37,158 nucleotides of DNA from Ruminococcus sp. (GTDB lineage: Bacteria > Bacillota > Clostridia > Oscillospirales > Acutalibacteraceae). Under the pieces are notes generated by a model, which did not search any database, was not told the origin of the DNA, and was given only the letters and a program-made list of their open reading frames with translations. This document shows positions 34,589 to 37,158 of the stretch, one piece after another (position 1 is the stretch's first letter; each line of letters begins with the position of its first letter). The position numbers and the translations under genes are program-made. The stretch covers positions 1 to 37,158 of the forward strand of contig JAILPC010000209.1 in assembly GCA_024690465.1 (NCBI GenBank), written 5' to 3'.

Positions 34589-35560
34589 TTACAGGCACGC
34601 CGCGCCGATGATACCCGCGTCGTTGCCGAGAATACACTCGCAAATCTGTGTCTGCTTTTCGTTGTGTTTTGTGATTCTCTCCTGCTCAACAATAGCTCTT
34701 ACAGGCGCGAGGAGCGTTTCGCCCTGTTTGCTTATGCCGCCGCCGACGCAGAGAATGTCAGGCTGAAAGATGTTTATTACGTTTACAATACCGCAAGCGA
34801 GATAGCTTACATAATTATTGATAACAGCCTTGCCCATGAGGTCGCCCGTGAGCATTGCGTCGAACGGAGTTTTGCCGTTAACCTTTTCGATGTCGCCTTC
34901 AACAGCGTCGAGCATAAACGAGAATTCAGCTTTCTCGTTACGGATAGCGTCCTTGGTCTGATTGATGAGAGCTGTAGCCGAAGCGTAAGCTTCCCAGCAT
35001 CCGCGGCGGCCGCAGCCGCACTTCTTGCCGTCCTTGACGATTACCATATGTCCGAGCTCAGCGCCCGCGAAGTTTGAGCCGCTGTAAATCTTGCCGTCAA
35101 TGATAATTCCGCCGCCGACGCCTGTGCCGAGTGTTACGACAACAGCGTTCTTGCAGCCTTTAGCCGCTCCCGCGAGGAACTCGCCCAGCGCCGCGGCGTT
35201 GGCGTCGTTCTCAATCTTTACATATTTGTTGAGTCTTTCCTCCATCATATTGCTGACTTCCCAGTTTGTGAAGAACAGGTTGGGCGAGGTCTCAACAACT
35301 CTTGTTTCGGGATTTACGGCTCCCGGTACGCCGATACCGATATACGCGATATCGTCCATGGTGAGCTTTGCCTTCTTAATCGCCTGTTTTACAACGTCAG
35401 CCATTGAGTCGCAAACATCAGCCTCGGGACGAGGAATCGCTGTCTTGCAATCGGCTTTGGCGATAATCTCGTATTCGTGCTTTCTCGTGTCGCGTTTTAC
35501 AACACCCGCTACGATATTTGTTCCGCCTAAGTCGATACCGACTGTGTATTCTACTGCCAT
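34589..35560 (-). CDS. glcK: ROK family glucokinase
   Basis: VGIDLGGTNIVAGVV, ENDANAAALGE, VTLGTGVGGGIIIDGKIYSG, ELGHMVI, CGCGRRGCWEAYAS zinc motif. Confidence 0.94.
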   Translation of the reverse strand: MAVEYTVGIDLGGTNIVAGVVKRDTRKHEYEIIAKADCKTAIPRPEADVCDSMADVVKQAIKKAKLTMDDIAYIGIGVPGAVNPETRVVETSPNLFFTNWEVSNMMEERLNKYVKIENDANAAALGEFLAGAAKGCKNAVVVTLGTGVGGGIIIDGKIYSGSNFAGAELGHMVIVKDGKKCGCGRRGCWEAYASATALINQTKDAIRNEKAEFSFMLDAVEGDIEKVNGKTPFDAMLTGDLMGKAVINNYVSYLACGIVNVINIFQPDILCVGGGISKQGETLLAPVRAIVEQERITKHNEKQTQICECILGNDAGIIGAACL

Positions 35561-35580
35561 TAGGATAACCCCCTTATTTT

Positions 35581-35622
35581 AGTGGTCAGTGGTCAGTGGT
35601 TAGTGGTCGGTTAGTAGTTAAC
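35581..35622. repeat. Tandem heptamer repeat AGTGGT(C/T)
   Basis: AGTGGTC AGTGGTC AGTGGTT AGTGGTC GGTTAGTAGTTAAC. Confidence 0.85.
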
Positions 35623-35817
35623 AGACAACCGATACTGATTTAACCGTTTGTTATGATAAATTAATTATATCAATGTATTCTGTAAAAGTCTATATATAAT
35701 CGCAAATTTTGGACAAAAATATTTAATAATCGCACATTAGAAAAACATAGATAAAAAGACTATACAGGCGAATTCGCGAGTACGTGAAATCTATTTTTGA
35801 AAAAATCAAAAAAAGTG

Positions 35818-35846
35818 TTGACAACAGCCCTTCAGATTGCTATAAT
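35818..35846 (+). promoter_or_regulatory. Consensus sigma-A promoter for rplM-rpsI
   Basis: TTGACA-17 bp-TATAAT, with TGC directly before the -10 (extended -10). Confidence 0.92.
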
Positions 35847-35879
35847 AGTCGAGCATCAAAAAGTTTAGGAGGATTTGCT

Positions 35880-36308
35880 ATGTCAACTTATATGGCAAAG
35901 AAAAGCGAAATTGACCGCAAATGGTATGTAATTGACGCGGCAGGCAAACCCCTCGGACGCGTTGCCGCTCAGGCAGCTGTGCTCCTCAGAGGTAAGCATA
36001 AGCCTACATTCACACCTCACGTAGATTGCGGCGACCACGTAATTATCATCAATTGTAAAGATGCTGTTCTCACAGGCAACAAGCTTGCCCAGAAGAAATG
36101 GTATCGTCACACAGGCTATATCGGCCACTTAAAGGAAACAGGTTATGACACTCTTATGGCAACCCGTCCCACAAAGGCTATGGAGCTTGCTGTTAAGGGT
36201 ATGATTCCTTCCAACACTATCGGCAGAGCTGCGCTTTTAAGACTTCGTCTGTTTGAAGGCGCTGAACACAACCACCAGGCTCAGAAGCCTGAGGCTGTAG
36301 AAGCTTAA
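35880..36308 (+). CDS. rplM: 50S ribosomal protein L13
   Basis: MSTYMAKKSEIDRKWYVIDAAGKPLGRVAAQAAVLLRGKHKPTFTPHVDCGDHVIIINC. Start refined to ATG 35880 with AGGAGG. Confidence 0.98.
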   Translation: MSTYMAKKSEIDRKWYVIDAAGKPLGRVAAQAAVLLRGKHKPTFTPHVDCGDHVIIINCKDAVLTGNKLAQKKWYRHTGYIGHLKETGYDTLMATRPTKAMELAVKGMIPSNTIGRAALLRLRLFEGAEHNHQAQKPEAVEA

Positions 36309-36324
36309 GAAGGAGGAATAGACT

Positions 36325-36726
36325 ATGTACGATAAGGCACCGTATTTTTATGGTACAGGCAGAAGAAAATCTTCTGTAGCAAGAGTAAGACTTTACCAGG
36401 GTACAGGTAAAATCACAATCAACGACAGAGACATCGACGATTACTTTGGTCTTGAAACTCTTAAGTTAATCGTTCGTCAGCCTTTTGAGCTCACAGAGAC
36501 AGGCGAGAAGTTTGACGTAGTTTGCCGTGTTAACGGCGGCGGCGTTACAGGCCAGGCGGGTGCAATCCGCCACGGTATCTCCCGCGCTCTTCTTCAGTAT
36601 GACAGCGAAGCGCTTCGTCCCGCCCTCAAGAAGGCTGGATTCCTCACTCGTGACCCGAGAATGAAGGAAAGAAAGAAATACGGTCTCAAAGGAGCCCGTC
36701 GCGCGCCTCAGTTCTCGAAGAGATAA
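36325..36726 (+). CDS. rpsI: 30S ribosomal protein S9
   Basis: [25 protein letters not shown] ... [18 protein letters not shown] ... [26 protein letters not shown]. Confidence 0.98.
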   Translation: MYDKAPYFYGTGRRKSSVARVRLYQGTGKITINDRDIDDYFGLETLKLIVRQPFELTETGEKFDVVCRVNGGGVTGQAGAIRHGISRALLQYDSEALRPALKKAGFLTRDPRMKERKKYGLKGARRAPQFSKR

Positions 36727-36747
36727 TCAGAATATTATCGTCTTTAT

Positions 36748-36779
36748 CAAGGCTTCCGTTTTCGGAAGCCTTGTTTTTT
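36748..36779 (+). terminator. Rho-independent terminator of rplM-rpsI
   Basis: CAAGGCTTCCG-TTTT-CGGAAGCCTTGTTTTTT. Confidence 0.95.
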
Positions 36780-36781
36780 CT

Positions 36782-36857
36782 ACAAGAAAGCGCGCGCGAT
36801 TAGCGCGTCCGCTTTCGTATAGCCATCGCTCGTGCGCGCGCAGCGTGCTACTGAGCG
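36782..36857. repeat. Composite GC-rich repeat, short copy (module A 36782-36812, module B 36824-36857)
   Basis: A = ACAAGAAAGCGCGCGCGATTAGCGCGTCCGC; B = CATCGCTCGTGCGCGCGCAGCGTGCTACTGAGCG. Confidence 0.9.
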
Positions 36858-36875
36858 GGCAATATAAATTATTTT

Positions 36876-36971
36876 TTGTTTGATAGGAGATACCGTAATA
36901 TCAATGCTTAAGAATTATTACTTTATGTATAATTATTTTATACAGTTTTGTTGTACTTTCCTATCAAACAA
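36876..36971. repeat. Inverted-repeat-bounded AT-rich segment
   Basis: TTGTTTGATAGGA (36876-36888) and TCCTATCAAACAA (36959-36971), perfect 13-bp arms. Confidence 0.8.
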
Positions 36972-37158
36972 GAAAGCGCGCGCGATTAGCGCGTCCGCCT
37001 TTTGTATTTTCCCTCACCAAAATATAGTCGTTGTGCGGAGCGCTTGGAGCGCACTCCTTCAACTCCTTATTTTGGAGAGCGCGATTGCTCCTTTAATCCG
37101 CCGCAGGCGGCAGTCGCAACGCTACATCGCTCGTGCGCGCGCAGCGTGCTGCTGAGCG
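36968..37158. repeat. Composite GC-rich repeat, long copy (module A 36968-36998, module B 37125-37158), reaches window edge
   Basis: 31-bp A identical to copy 1; 34-bp B with one mismatch; 126-bp structured insert between them. Confidence 0.9.

Noticed and set aside
35581-35622. CRISPR array possibility for the heptamer tract
   Set aside because: 7-bp units without spacers; no cas genes in the window.
36880-37155. 91-aa ORF across the right-edge repeats
   Set aside because: Spans an inverted repeat and GC-rich modules; translation has no protein-like pattern.

Overview
This 37-kb window looks like a chromosomal segment from a low-to-mid GC, spore-forming Clostridia (Ruminococcus/Oscillospiraceae-like). 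That assignment comes from gene content and style, not from a database search. Left arm (minus strand): a TetR-led accessory block containing a methyltransferase, a DUF3795 protein, a TraX-like protein, a flavodoxin, and an ABC ATPase plus a permease truncated at the window edge. Centre: a CBS/DRTGG-type Mn-dependent pyrophosphatase, two secreted proteins, a MurE-type ligase, a maltodextrin uptake cluster (MalE/MalF/MalG-like, no ATPase) with a lipoprotein GH13 amylase and a coupled MGMT-like gene, spoIIE, a flippase-like protein with an MGDG/UgtP-like glycosyltransferase, a VanW protein, spoVAD, PAP2, rlmB, a large membrane protein and rpe. Right arm: envelope genes, three tRNAs (Leu, Glu, Met), a small XRE regulator, a ROK glucokinase, rplM-rpsI and a GC-rich composite repeat. 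Best candidates for undescribed biology: (1) an XRE repressor divergent from a 20-codon hydrophobic peptide ORF absent from the ORF track, with a strong SD, paired operators and a perfect 15-bp hairpin after the stop; (2) a P1B-ATPase-like membrane protein whose catalytic motifs appear degenerate; (3) a composite repeat at the right edge present as a short and a long version; (4) an intergenic inverted pair of DnaA-box-like sequences away from any dnaA gene. All homology calls are from recognition of motifs and were not verified by search.
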